A stretch of 64,000 nucleotides of DNA, taken from NCBI RefSeq assembly GCF_033001325.1, contig NZ_CP133111.1, positions 5,100,501 to 5,164,500 on the forward strand, written 5' to 3'. A program made the position numbers and the translations under genes. Every line of letters starts with the position of its first letter. The first letter of the stretch is position 1. This document shows, one piece after another, positions 25,779 through 33,845 of this stretch. The notes under the pieces are model-generated. The model worked only from the letters and a program-made list of their open reading frames with translations. It had not been told where the DNA came from and did no database searches. This stretch comes from Rhodopseudomonas sp. BAL398. Lineage in GTDB: Bacteria; Pseudomonadota; Alphaproteobacteria; Rhizobiales; Xanthobacteraceae.

Positions 25779-26726
25779 ATGGCGATGAGCGCAGCGGCGA
25801 AGGACTTCCAACTCACTCTTGGACCGGTGCTTTACAATTGGAAGCCGGAGCAGTGGCGCGACTTCTATTTTCGCATCGCCGAGGAAGCCCCGGTCGATAC
25901 CGTGGTGGTCGGCGAGATCGTCTGCTCGAAGCGTTCGCCCTTCATCGAGGACCACATCCCCGCGGTGGTCGAGCGGCTGAGCGCCTGCGGCAAGCAAGTG
26001 CTGATGGGCTCGCTGACGCTGATGTCGCTGGTGCGCGAGCGCAAGGCGATGGCTGAACTCGCCGCCGCCGAGGAATTCACCATGGAGGTGAACGACCTGT
26101 CCTGCCTCGGCATGCTGGGCGGCCGGCCGCACGCGATCGGCCCCTTCGTCAACATCTACAACGAGGCCGCGGCGGCATTCTTCGCCTCGCGCGGCGCGCG
26201 GCGGATCTGCCTGCCGCCGGAATTGCCGCTGTCGGCGATCCGCACCATCGCCCGATCGCAGCCCGACGTCACGTTCGAGGTGTTCGGCTTCGGCCGCGCG
26301 CCGCTGGCGATCTCGGCGCGCTGCTATCACGCCAGGCTCAACAAGCTGTCGAAGGACAATTGCAAATTCGTCTGCGAGCAGGACCCCGACGGGCTGGCGG
26401 TGACGACGCTCGACAATGAGCCGTTCCTGACGATGAACGGCGTACAGACGCTGGCCTATGCCTGCACCAGCCTGCTCGGCGACATCGACAAGCTCGCCGA
26501 CGCCGGCGTCGGCGCGTTGCGGCTGTCGCCGCAGCAATGCGACATGGTGGCGGTGACCCGGCTGTTCCGCGACGTCATCGACGGCAAGCTCGACGCCGCA
26601 GCGGGCGCCGAGCAATTGACCGGGCTCTATCCGGTCCCGGTCGCCAACGGCTTCCTCTATGCCAAGCCGGGCTCGAGTTTCGTCGCCGCCGCCGGCGAGG
26701 TCCATCAGCTGATTCCGGCATCCTAG
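25779..26726 (+). CDS. ubiV: UbiV, U32 family iron-sulfur partner of UbiU
   Basis: A 315-aa U32 protein forming a heterodimer with UbiU for oxygen-independent ring hydroxylation. Likely 4Fe-4S ligands are Cys49 (GEIVCSKRSPF), Cys182, Cys195 and Cys199 (SARCYHAR, DNCKFVC), the same spacing as in E. coli UbiV for the last three. The ATG at 25779 is behind a weak GGGA; a second ATG two codons later is equally possible. The next gene starts 30 bases downstream. Confidence 0.94.
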   Translation: MAMSAAAKDFQLTLGPVLYNWKPEQWRDFYFRIAEEAPVDTVVVGEIVCSKRSPFIEDHIPAVVERLSACGKQVLMGSLTLMSLVRERKAMAELAAAEEFTMEVNDLSCLGMLGGRPHAIGPFVNIYNEAAAAFFASRGARRICLPPELPLSAIRTIARSQPDVTFEVFGFGRAPLAISARCYHARLNKLSKDNCKFVCEQDPDGLAVTTLDNEPFLTMNGVQTLAYACTSLLGDIDKLADAGVGALRLSPQQCDMVAVTRLFRDVIDGKLDAAAGAEQLTGLYPVPVANGFLYAKPGSSFVAAAGEVHQLIPAS

Positions 26727-26756
26727 CCACGCCGTCGCAGGCGGGAGGGTTTCGCG

Positions 26757-27182
26757 ATGGCTTCCCACAGCGCCGATAGCGAAGCGTTCGAGCTGATGGA
26801 GCGGATGCGCGCGGTGATCACCCAGTCCAACATGGACGGGCATTGCCGCGACATGCTGTGCTCGGCGTTCGACCGCTTCCTCAATCTGGAGGCGCGGCGG
26901 CTGTCGAAGCGCTTCCTGCATCGCGCCCGCGACCAGAAGCAGCGCATCGTCGCGACGCTGGCGCTGATGGCGGAGCTCGATGGTCTCGGCGAAGACGAAG
27001 CCGATCGCAGCGTGTTTGCCGAGATGGCGCAGCTGTTCGACGAAATCAGCCTCACCGCGGTCGCGGGCTCCGCAGCGCTGCGCGAGATGGACCGCGTCAA
27101 ATCCGAATTCGCCGCCGAGGAGCCCGAAAAGCTCGAAACCCTGATGGCGCAATGGTCGCCGCAATGCGCCAAGGACGAGTAG
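26757..27182 (+). CDS. Unknown helical protein at the end of the ubiTUV operon
   Basis: A 141-aa protein with a good ribosome site (GGGAGGGTTTCGCG) 30 bases after ubiV on the same strand. It is predicted almost wholly helical and is rich in leucine, glutamate and arginine, with cysteines at 30, 35 (DGHCRDMLCSAF) and 137. No membrane helix and no signal peptide. I do not recognise the family. Its position suggests co-expression with the anaerobic ubiquinone genes, so a role in that pathway, for example in assembly or cluster delivery, is possible but unproven. Confidence 0.75.
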   Translation: MASHSADSEAFELMERMRAVITQSNMDGHCRDMLCSAFDRFLNLEARRLSKRFLHRARDQKQRIVATLALMAELDGLGEDEADRSVFAEMAQLFDEISLTAVAGSAALREMDRVKSEFAAEEPEKLETLMAQWSPQCAKDE

Positions 27183-27216
27183 CGGGGGACTAAAGTCGCC
27201 TGTCCGCGAGCGCGTC

Positions 27217-27319
27217 CGTCATTGCGAGCCGAGGCCGGCGCGCAGCGCCGTCCGACAGCGAAGCGATCCAGGGGCGTCACGCACTGGATTGCTTCGTCGC
27301 TTCGCTCCTCGCAATGACG
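27217..27319. repeat. Palindromic repeat, CGTCATTGCGAG family, copy 3
   Basis: A 103-base element with the family ends and an extra inner module (GAGGCCGGCGCGCAGCGCCG) that also occurs in the copy at 52156 and, inverted, in the copy at 51002. Confidence 0.88.
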
Positions 27320-27367
27320 ACCTTGTCGGCGACATATGAGCTGCGTCTGCTTGCAAAACGCCGGACG

Positions 27368-27569
27368 CCTCATCCTTCGAGACGCCCGCCTGCGGCGGGC
27401 TCCTCAGGATGAGGCTTGCGCTGCGGCTCCAGCGCCAGCCCAGCCCCAGCCCGACCAAATCCCGCCTCAGCCTAAATCCCGATTGCAGGAATCTTCTCAA
27501 GCCACGCAGCGTCGCCTATCGTCCTCATCCTGAGGAGGCGCTTCTTCAGCGCCGTCTCGAAGGATGAGG
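27368..27569. repeat. Two inverted copies of a CCTCATCC palindromic repeat
   Basis: Copy one is 27368-27414 (CCTCATCCTTCGAGACG to TCCTCAGGATGAGG); copy two, inverted, is 27523-27569 (CCTCATCCTGAGGAGG to TCTCGAAGGATGAGG). Both are followed by a similar 35-base flank (GATGAGGCTTGCGCTG, GGCTC, AGCGC), so the flank was duplicated with the element. The 108 bases between hold nothing else, and the whole gap 27183-27634 has no gene. Confidence 0.8.
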
Positions 27570-27634
27570 CTTGCGCTGTGGCTCAAGCGCGAGCCCAGCG
27601 CGCCAGCCCGACCCCGGCGCCACCCAGCCTTCGC

Positions 27635-28423
27635 CTAGCCCAGCGGCTTGATGATCTTCACCAGCTCGCCGTGGACGTATTCATTGCCGCAGACCACGTT
27701 GCCGGTCTTCAAGAGGTCGCCGCCATGGATGTCGCCGACAACGCCGCCGGCTTCGCGGATCATCACGATGCCGGCCGCGATGTCCCAGGACGACAGGTTA
27801 CGCTCCCAATAGCCGTCGAAGCGGCCGGCCGCGACCGCGGCCATGTCGAGCGAGGCGGCGCCGAACCGGCGCAGGCCCGCGACCTTCGGCTGCAGCGCGG
27901 CCATCTCCCGCTGCGACAATTGGAAGTCGCCGCGTCCGATATGCGGCAGACCGCAGGCGATCACGCAATCATTGAGCTGGCGGCGGCCGGCGACGCGCAG
28001 GCGGCTGTCGTTCATGAACGCGCCCTTGCCCTTCTCGGCCATATAGAGCTCTTCATTCGCCGGATTGTAGATCAGGCCGGCGATCATCTGGCCTTCGCGC
28101 TGCAGCCCGATCGAGATCGCGAATTGCGGAATGCCGTGCAGGAAGTTGGTGGTGCCGTCCAGCGGATCGACGATCCAGGTATGGGTCTTGTCGTCGCCTT
28201 CGCGGATGCCGCCTTCCTCGCCGATGAAGCCGTAGCCGGGCCGCGCCTTCGACAGGTCGGCATACAGCATCTCCTCGGCGCGCTTGTCGGCGAGCGAGAC
28301 GAAATTCGCCGGGCCTTTCAGCGAGACCTGGAGATTTTCGACCTCGCCGAAATCGCGTTTGAGGCTGCGGCCGGCGCGGCGCGCGGCTTTCACCATGACG
28401 TTCATGAGGGCTGAATGCAGCAT
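27635..28423 (-). CDS. suhB: Inositol-1-monophosphatase family protein (SuhB type)
   Basis: A 262-aa magnesium-dependent phosphatase. Metal-binding motifs are in place: GEEGG (with the preceding ADL region), DPLDGTTNFLHG and the C-terminal WDIAAGIVMIREAGG. Family members hydrolyse inositol phosphates or related sugar phosphates, and SuhB can also act in ribosome biogenesis; which applies cannot be told. The ATG at 28423 gives the normal N-terminus (MLHSALMNVMVKAARRAG). It is followed by repeats and preceded by the Sel1 gene on the same strand. Confidence 0.93.
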   Translation of the reverse strand: MLHSALMNVMVKAARRAGRSLKRDFGEVENLQVSLKGPANFVSLADKRAEEMLYADLSKARPGYGFIGEEGGIREGDDKTHTWIVDPLDGTTNFLHGIPQFAISIGLQREGQMIAGLIYNPANEELYMAEKGKGAFMNDSRLRVAGRRQLNDCVIACGLPHIGRGDFQLSQREMAALQPKVAGLRRFGAASLDMAAVAAGRFDGYWERNLSSWDIAAGIVMIREAGGVVGDIHGGDLLKTGNVVCGNEYVHGELVKIIKPLG

Positions 28424-28520
28424 GATCTCGGCTCAAGACGACCTGAGCGTCAGGTCAGGGCTGGGAAGGGTGGGATTTCGGCTCAGGGGTGCCCTGCGCA
28501 GGGGGCGGCGTCAAGCCGGA

Positions 28521-29627
28521 TCATTTGCCGCCCAGCCATTTACGCGCGGCCTCGTCGACCTTGGCGCGCTCCTCGGGCTTGAGCTGCGCCAGCGCCTCGT
28601 CGAGCATCAGGTCGCCCTTGCCGGCGGTTTTGGCGATCAGGTGCCATTTGAGGCCCTCGATCCGGTCGACCGGCACGCCTTCGCCCAGCACCAGCACCCG
28701 CGCCAGCCGGTTCTGGGCGATCGGATTGTTCTGCTGGGCCGCCTTGCGCAGCAGCGCGATGGCGGCGATCTGATTCTTGGGTGTCCCGGTTCCGTTGAAC
28801 AGCGCGATGGCATATTCGAGCTGGGCATCGACATTGCCGGCGACCGAGGCCGCCTGCAGCAGCCGCACCGATTGTTCGATATTTTTCGGAACCCCGGTGC
28901 CCTCCTTGTAGAAAGTCGCCAGCGCATATTGGGCTTCGGGATTGCCGGCATCGGCGGCCAGCCGCAGCAATTCGGCGGCGCGCTTGAGATCCTGCGGGAA
29001 GGTGTGGCCGTCGATATAGAGCAGCGCCAGATTATAGGCCGCCTTGGGATTGCCGAGCTTGGCCGACGAGGCCAGCAATCTGGCGGCTTCCTCGCGGTCG
29101 GCCGGGGCGCCGCGCCCGGCCATGCGCATCATCGCCAGCGCGAACATCGCCTCGCGGTCGCCGAGATCGGCGGCGCGCTTGTACCAGTCGATCGCCTTCG
29201 GGTAGTCGCGCTTGATTCCGAGGCCATTGGCATAAAGCTCGCCCAGCATGGTCATCGCCTTGGGATCGCTGAGCTCCTGGGCGCGGACGGTGGCCAGATC
29301 GAAGGCGGTCTTGTATTGGCCGCGCTGATAGGCGGCGAACACCAGATCGACATTGGGCCCCTCATTGACGGCGGCCTCGGCGGTCGGCGCCGATGCTTTC
29401 TCGGTGCCGGGTTTGTCGGCATCGGGCTTTTTGGCGTCGGGCTTCTTGGCCTCCGCCGCGACCGGCCTCGGCTTCGGTTTGGGCTTGGGTTTCTCCTTGG
29501 ATTTTTCCGGAGCGATCGGTTTCGGAAACGGATTGACCGCCGGGGGCGTCAGCGAGATCTGCGCCGTCGCGCTGTCGGCCAGCAACAGCGTCGCCGCCAC
29601 CATCGAAATCAGTTGCAGGGTCTTCAT
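28521..29627 (-). CDS. Secreted Sel1-type TPR repeat protein
   Basis: A 368-aa protein. A signal peptide (MKTLQLISMVAATLLLADSA) is followed by a low-complexity lysine-proline-alanine stretch at about 30-75 ([22 protein letters not shown]) and then six or so Sel1 repeats of about 36 residues (for example AMTMLGELYANGLGIKRDYP, AAYNLALLYIDG, AQYALATFYKEGTGVPKN). Such repeats hold protein partners; function unknown. ATG 29627 lies 9 nt after AGGA, while an upstream ATG at 29636 overlaps the stop of the ThiE-like gene (ATGA); either may be used. It is probably co-transcribed with the ThiE-like and aldolase genes. Confidence 0.88.
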   Translation of the reverse strand: MKTLQLISMVAATLLLADSATAQISLTPPAVNPFPKPIAPEKSKEKPKPKPKPRPVAAEAKKPDAKKPDADKPGTEKASAPTAEAAVNEGPNVDLVFAAYQRGQYKTAFDLATVRAQELSDPKAMTMLGELYANGLGIKRDYPKAIDWYKRAADLGDREAMFALAMMRMAGRGAPADREEAARLLASSAKLGNPKAAYNLALLYIDGHTFPQDLKRAAELLRLAADAGNPEAQYALATFYKEGTGVPKNIEQSVRLLQAASVAGNVDAQLEYAIALFNGTGTPKNQIAAIALLRKAAQQNNPIAQNRLARVLVLGEGVPVDRIEGLKWHLIAKTAGKGDLMLDEALAQLKPEERAKVDEAARKWLGGK

Positions 29628-29632
29628 CGCGA

Positions 29633-30310
29633 TCATTCCTGGATCGGGCGGAACGCGCCGGGCGACGCAAAGCCGCGGGCGACGGCCGCGGCCGCCTCCG
29701 CCAGCGCCGCGGCGGCGCCGCGCGGATCCGCCCAGATGAAATCGCCGACCAGCACGAAATCGGCACCGGCGGCGGCGAATTCGAAGGCTTCGTCGCACGA
29801 CATCGCGTAGCCGACACAGGGCGGCTCGAACAATTCGGCCCACCATTGCAGTCGCTCGGCGATCGCCTCGACCGACGGCCGTTCGCCGTCACGGCCGGGC
29901 TCGCCGAACAGCACGTAATCGGCGCCGGCCTCGCCGGCCAGCATCGAATCATGGCGGGTCACCAACCCGCCCACGCCGGCGATCCGGTCCGGCTTCAGAT
30001 TCGGCAGCCATTCGTCCATCGCCGCGACGCCGTCGAGATGCGCGCCATCGGCGCCGCCCCGCGCCACCAATTCGGCATGGCCCTCGAGCAGCACCGCCGC
30101 GCCGGCGTCCTGGATCAAAGGCGCCAGCGCCTTGATCCGGGTGATCATGCTGCGCTGATCGGTCAGTTGCAGCCGCAGCAACACCGCCGCGATGTCGGCC
30201 CCGGCCAGCAGTGCGGGCAGGGCGGCGAGCAGCGACGACGGATCATCCACGACCGGGGTCGCGAGATAGAGTCGCGTCGCCGGTCGTGTCGGGGCGGGTT
30301 TCGTGGCCAT
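29633..30310 (-). CDS. Thiamine phosphate synthase-like protein
   Basis: A 225-aa TIM barrel of the ThiE/TenI family. The start RLYLATPVV, the block LIQDAGAAVLLEGHAELVARGGADGAHLDG and the end EFAAAGADFVLVGDFIWADPRGA follow the family fold. The usual ThiE phosphate and pyrimidine signatures (VHLGQxD; GxSxH) are altered to AHLDGVAAMDEW and GVGGLVTRHDSM, so it may not make thiamine phosphate. It starts six bases after the aldolase stop, hence in the same operon, a conserved neighbourhood in Rhizobiales. Downstream lies the Sel1-repeat gene. Confidence 0.82.
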   Translation of the reverse strand: MATKPAPTRPATRLYLATPVVDDPSSLLAALPALLAGADIAAVLLRLQLTDQRSMITRIKALAPLIQDAGAAVLLEGHAELVARGGADGAHLDGVAAMDEWLPNLKPDRIAGVGGLVTRHDSMLAGEAGADYVLFGEPGRDGERPSVEAIAERLQWWAELFEPPCVGYAMSCDEAFEFAAAGADFVLVGDFIWADPRGAAAALAEAAAAVARGFASPGAFRPIQE

Positions 30311-30316
30311 TCGGAG

Positions 30317-31345
30317 TTAAGCTACCTTTTGCTCCAGCGCGGCTGTCCACTCGCCCTTGCTGGCGAGAGAATTCATCCGGGCCCGATGGGTGAAGGCCTG
30401 CTGGCCGGCGGCGACATTCTCGGTCTTGCCGGACCAGGCCTTTTGCGGCGCCGCCTGCAGCGCGCGACCATAGGAGAAGGTCAGCGGCCAGGGCAGGCCG
30501 CCGATCTTGTTCATGGCGTCGAGATGCGCGGTGGCGTCCTGATCGGACTGGCCGCCGGACAGGAAGGCAATGCCCGGCACCGCCGCCGGCACGCAGCGCT
30601 TCAGCAGCCGCACGGTCTTCTCGGCGACTTCGTCGGCACCGGCCTGCTTCTTCGATTTCTTGCCGGCGATCGCCATATTGGGCTTCAGGATCATGCCTTC
30701 GAGCGCGACCTTCTGGTAGTACAGTTCCTGGAACGTTTCCTTCAGCACGAATTCGGTGACCTCGAAGCAGCGGTCGATGTCGTGATCGCCGTCCATCAGC
30801 ACTTCGGGCTCGACGATCGGCACGATCTGCGCGGCTTGGCACAGCGCGGCGTAACGCGCCAGCGCATGCGCATTGGTGTGGATCGCCGCATAGCTCGGAA
30901 TCCCGGCGCCGATATCGATCACCGCGCGCCATTTGGCGAAGCGGGCGCCCTGCTTGTAATATTTCGCCAGCCGCTCGGCGAGCTTGTCGAGACCGACGGT
31001 GATCAATTCGCCCGGACAATTCGGCAGCGGCTGGGTGCCTTCATCGACCTTGATGCCCGGAATGGAACCGGCGGCTTCGATCAGCTTGACCAGCGGGGTG
31101 CCGTCCTTGGCGTTCTGCCAGATCGTCTCGTCATACAGAATCACGCCCGAAATGGCGTTGGTCATCGCATCCTTGGCGCGGAACATCATTTCGCGGTAGT
31201 CGCGCCGGGAATCCTCGGTGGATTCCACGCCGATGACGTCGAACCGCTTCTTGATTGTGCCGGAGGATTCGTCGGCGGCGAGCAGGCCCTTGCCGGGCGC
31301 GACCATGGCTGTGGCGATCTTGTTGAGGTCGGCGAGGTTCATCAT
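30317..31345 (-). CDS. fba: Fructose-bisphosphate aldolase, class I
   Basis: A 342-aa aldolase of glycolysis, gluconeogenesis and the Calvin cycle. Class I features: KGLLAADESSGTIKKRF near the start, the LPNCPGELITVGLDKL region, the EPEVLMDGDHDI strand and the Schiff-base lysine in GMILKPNMAI; then FLSGGQSD and WPLTFSYGRALQ. Starts are the paired ATGs at 31345 and 31342 after GGAG. It ends the tkt-gap-pgk-fba series, but a mazEF-like pair lies between it and pgk. Confidence 0.94.
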   Translation of the reverse strand: MMNLADLNKIATAMVAPGKGLLAADESSGTIKKRFDVIGVESTEDSRRDYREMMFRAKDAMTNAISGVILYDETIWQNAKDGTPLVKLIEAAGSIPGIKVDEGTQPLPNCPGELITVGLDKLAERLAKYYKQGARFAKWRAVIDIGAGIPSYAAIHTNAHALARYAALCQAAQIVPIVEPEVLMDGDHDIDRCFEVTEFVLKETFQELYYQKVALEGMILKPNMAIAGKKSKKQAGADEVAEKTVRLLKRCVPAAVPGIAFLSGGQSDQDATAHLDAMNKIGGLPWPLTFSYGRALQAAPQKAWSGKTENVAAGQQAFTHRARMNSLASKGEWTAALEQKVA

Positions 31346-31391
31346 CGGTCTCCAGGGTGGTTTCTTGGTTGGTTTTGGTGTCGGCCCGGTA

Positions 31392-31715
31392 TTAGACAAA
31401 GCCCAAGAAAATGGCGAGGGCGCGATTGACCGCGGTCATGTCGGAATCGGTGAGGCGGCCGAAGACGTCCCCCACCTTGTTCCGGGGAAGTGTGGAACAC
31501 TTATCTGCCATAACTTGTGACGTCGCGCGCAGCCGGTTTTCCGAACTGGGTTCGATCAGCACGCGAAACGTGAGGGCTTCGGTTATATCGCTGGTCAGGG
31601 GCAGGAAGGTGACGGATTGAACATGCTCGAAGGAGTCGGCCTGAATGATAACCGCGGGACGCGGTTTTCCGTAAGGGCCTGACATTGCAACCGTCACCAG
31701 GTCGCCGCGCCTCAT
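31392..31715 (-). CDS. MazF/PemK-type toxin
   Basis: A 107-aa protein of the MazF/PemK fold, in toxin-antitoxin systems a ribosome-independent mRNA endonuclease. The start MRRGDLVTVAMSGPYGKPRPAVIIQ contains the conserved GxxGKPRPAVIIQ strand; later FLPLTSDI and KVGDVFGRLTDSDM match the catalytic core. The ATG at 31715 overlaps the antitoxin stop (ATGA), the standard antitoxin-first order. Lower GC than the neighbouring housekeeping genes. It ends 47 bases before the aldolase start. Confidence 0.9.
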   Translation of the reverse strand: MRRGDLVTVAMSGPYGKPRPAVIIQADSFEHVQSVTFLPLTSDITEALTFRVLIEPSSENRLRATSQVMADKCSTLPRNKVGDVFGRLTDSDMTAVNRALAIFLGFV

Positions 31716-31966
31716 TTCCAGCCATCGATCTCGATATGCGAGAGCTCTTCGAGGATGACCTTCTCATCGGCACTGGCATTGATGGCCGCGATATCGCGCG
31801 CCACCTGGGCCCTGAACTCCGGTGAATTCACGTCCGGAACCCATAACGTCACCGGCTTCAAGCCCATCGCCTTCATCTTCTCGCGGTGCTTGCGGACTCG
31901 ACCTGCGCTTTCGCCGCGCCCGGTTGCGCTGCTCCGCTTCACCACCTTGTCTGCGGCCTTTGCCAT
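31712..31966 (-). CDS. MazE-like antitoxin (DUF3018 type)
   Basis: An 84-aa basic protein. The block GRVRKHREKMKAMGLKPVTLWVPD matches DUF3018 antitoxins, a ribbon-helix-helix-like DNA-binding N-terminus, and the C-terminal VARDIAAINASADEK to the end would bind the toxin. A GAGGA box is 8 nt before the ATG at 31966. A perfect 12-base palindrome lies 24 bases upstream and is the likely autoregulatory operator. The two genes form a type II toxin-antitoxin pair inserted between pgk and fba. Confidence 0.87.
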   Translation of the reverse strand: MAKAADKVVKRSSATGRGESAGRVRKHREKMKAMGLKPVTLWVPDVNSPEFRAQVARDIAAINASADEKVILEELSHIEIDGWK

Positions 31967-31989
31967 CGCACGGTTCCTCTGCTGGAAGC

Positions 31990-32001
31990 GTTACATGTAA
32001 C
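31990..32001. promoter_or_regulatory. Probable autoregulatory operator of the mazEF-like pair
   Basis: GTTACATGTAAC, a perfect palindrome 24 bases before the antitoxin start. On the minus strand it overlaps TATGTT, a possible -10 box, as expected for a repression site. Confidence 0.6.
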
Positions 32002-32045
32002 ATAGGCCGCCGCGGGTCGGGCTGCAAGCCGGGGTCGCTTGCCCG

Positions 32046-33239
32046 TTACGCGCCCAGCACCTCGACGCCGGGCAGCGGCTTGCCTTCCATCCATTCCAGG
32101 AAGGCGCCGCCGGCGGTTGAAATATAGCTGAAATCTTCGGCGACGCCGGCATGGTTAAGCGCCGCCACGGTGTCGCCGCCGCCGGCGACCGAGATCAGCT
32201 TCTTGGCCTTGGTGCGTTCGGCGGCATGCTTGGCTGCCGCCACGGTACCGCGGTCGAACGGCGCCATTTCAAAGGCGCCGACCGGGCCGTTCCACACCAG
32301 CGTCGCGGCGTCGTCGATCGCCGCATTGATCCGCTCGACCGACAGCGGGCCGACATCGAGGATCATGCCGTCGGCCGGAATGGCGTCGAGCCCATAAGCG
32401 TGCGACGGCGCGTTGGCCTCGAAATGATAGGCCACGATGGCGTCGACCGGCAGGATGATGGCACAATTGGCGGCCTCGGCCTTGGCGATGATCCGCAGCG
32501 CGGTCGCCGCCAGATCCTTTTCGCACAGCGACTTGCCGATGCCGATGCCTTGGGCGTGCAGGAAGGTGTTGGCCATGCCGCCGCCGATCACCAGCGCGTC
32601 GACCTTGGCGACCAGGTTTTCCAACAGATCGATCTTGCTGGAGACCTTGGCGCCGCCGACGATGGCGATCACCGGCTTGGTCGGCGCCTCCAGCGCCTTG
32701 TTCAAGGCGCTGATTTCGGCCTGCATGGTGCGGCCCGCATAGGCTGGCAGCTTGTGGCCGAGGCCTTCGGTCGAGGCGTGGGCGCGGTGCGCCGCCGAGA
32801 ACGCGTCATTGACCCAGATGTCGCCCAGCTCGGCGAGCTTGGCGACGAAGGCGGGGTCGTTCTTTTCCTCTTCCGGATGGAAGCGGGTATTTTCCAGGCA
32901 CAGGATGTCGCCGTCGGCCATCGCGGCGATCGCCTTGGCGGCGGACTCGCCGATGCAGTCGTCGGCGAAGCCGACCGGCTTCTTGATCACCTCTGCGAGC
33001 CCGGCCGCAACCGGCTTCAGCGAATTCTTCTCGTCCCGGCCCTTGGGCCGGCCGAAATGCGCCAGCAGGATCACCTTTGCGCCCTTGTCGGCGAGCTCGG
33101 TAATAGTGGGCGAGACCCGCTCCAGGCGGGTGGTGTCGGTGACGACGCCCTTGTCCATCGGCACGTTGAGATCGACGCGCAGCAAGACGCGCTGGCCTTT
33201 GACGTTCACGTCATCGAGGGTGCGGAATGATTTTTTCAT
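32046..33239 (-). CDS. pgk: Phosphoglycerate kinase
   Basis: A 397-aa enzyme interconverting 1,3-bisphosphoglycerate and 3-phosphoglycerate. Signatures: RVLLRVDLNVPMD, HFGRPKG, ENTRFHPEEEKND, VGGAKVSSKIDLLENL, and SVAGGGDTVAALNHAG near the C-terminus. The ATG at 33239 starts MKKSFRTLDDV and overlaps the stop of the small upstream gene (ATGA), so pgk translation is coupled to it; the 27 extra codons upstream lie in that gene. Its usual partner gap lies one gene further upstream. The GC and codon use are normal. Confidence 0.97.
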   Translation of the reverse strand: MKKSFRTLDDVNVKGQRVLLRVDLNVPMDKGVVTDTTRLERVSPTITELADKGAKVILLAHFGRPKGRDEKNSLKPVAAGLAEVIKKPVGFADDCIGESAAKAIAAMADGDILCLENTRFHPEEEKNDPAFVAKLAELGDIWVNDAFSAAHRAHASTEGLGHKLPAYAGRTMQAEISALNKALEAPTKPVIAIVGGAKVSSKIDLLENLVAKVDALVIGGGMANTFLHAQGIGIGKSLCEKDLAATALRIIAKAEAANCAIILPVDAIVAYHFEANAPSHAYGLDAIPADGMILDVGPLSVERINAAIDDAATLVWNGPVGAFEMAPFDRGTVAAAKHAAERTKAKKLISVAGGGDTVAALNHAGVAEDFSYISTAGGAFLEWMEGKPLPGVEVLGA

Positions 33240-33523
33240 TTTCTCAGAACATTCAGTGCGAAGATGAGGATACCTGAGCCGATTCCCCAGGTTGCGAAAA
33301 TGATAGTGAGTATCGTCCATGTCGTCGGCAGGCTGGCGAAGCGCGCATCGATGCCGGTCAGGTGACCTTCAATTTTTGCCAGGGTAAGTTCAATTGATCG
33401 AAGCGACGTCTTGACGTCCTTCATATCGTCTTCGAGGCGAGCAACGCGTTGCTCCAGCACGGGATCCTCCGGGCCGCTGCCGCTGGACCGTCCACCGCCG
33501 CCGGGGAATGGAACGACCGGCAT
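33236..33523 (-). CDS. Unknown small protein with coiled coil and one membrane helix
   Basis: A 95-aa protein. Residues 1-20 are glycine and proline-rich, 22-62 a coiled coil (EQRVARLEDDMKDVKTSLRS), and 69-91 one membrane helix (WTILTIIFATWGIGSGILIF), ending in RK. This layout recurs in phage and mobile-element proteins and in many host proteins; no family name is certain. Its stop overlaps the pgk start codon (ATGA) and its start lies six bases after the zinc-ribbon gene. Base composition is lower in GC than the neighbours, suggesting insertion into the operon. Confidence 0.75.
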   Translation of the reverse strand: MPVVPFPGGGGRSSGSGPEDPVLEQRVARLEDDMKDVKTSLRSIELTLAKIEGHLTGIDARFASLPTTWTILTIIFATWGIGSGILIFALNVLRK

Positions 33524-33528
33524 AGGCG

Positions 33529-33822
33529 TCAGGCTTTCGGCACGGGTAGTGGTTTTACCGCGTCCTTCAGTACGTCGGTCAAGTGTTGTTCAACGAGGCC
33601 ACAGCGCCTGCAGACCAGCGTAGCGACCGCGCCGAGCGCATCGTCGGCCTGTGTTGACGGCATTCCAAGCAACAGCCTCACTTCCTTGAGGCTGGCCGCT
33701 GCGGGATCATCAGTCAGGAAAAACTGATCATGCCCGCAGCGAAGGCACGAGAGCTTGGGAAAGCTCTCGTTGATGAGGTCGGCTAACCGATCAAATCCGG
33801 CCTTTGCCTTGGTGTCTGTCAT
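33529..33822 (-). CDS. Unknown small protein with two CxxC pairs
   Basis: A 97-aa cytosolic protein. Two zinc-ribbon knuckles, Cys26/Cys29 (SCLRCGHDQF) and Cys71/Cys74 (VCRRCGLVEQ), are 42 residues apart, enough for one four-cysteine zinc site. No further domain is visible. It lies 23 bases downstream of gap and six bases before the coiled-coil gene. Function unknown; a zinc-binding adaptor or regulator is likely. GC is lower than in gap and pgk. Confidence 0.75.
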   Translation of the reverse strand: MTDTKAKAGFDRLADLINESFPKLSCLRCGHDQFFLTDDPAAASLKEVRLLLGMPSTQADDALGAVATLVCRRCGLVEQHLTDVLKDAVKPLPVPKA

Positions 33823-33845
33823 CGCCGAACACTAGCACGGGAACG

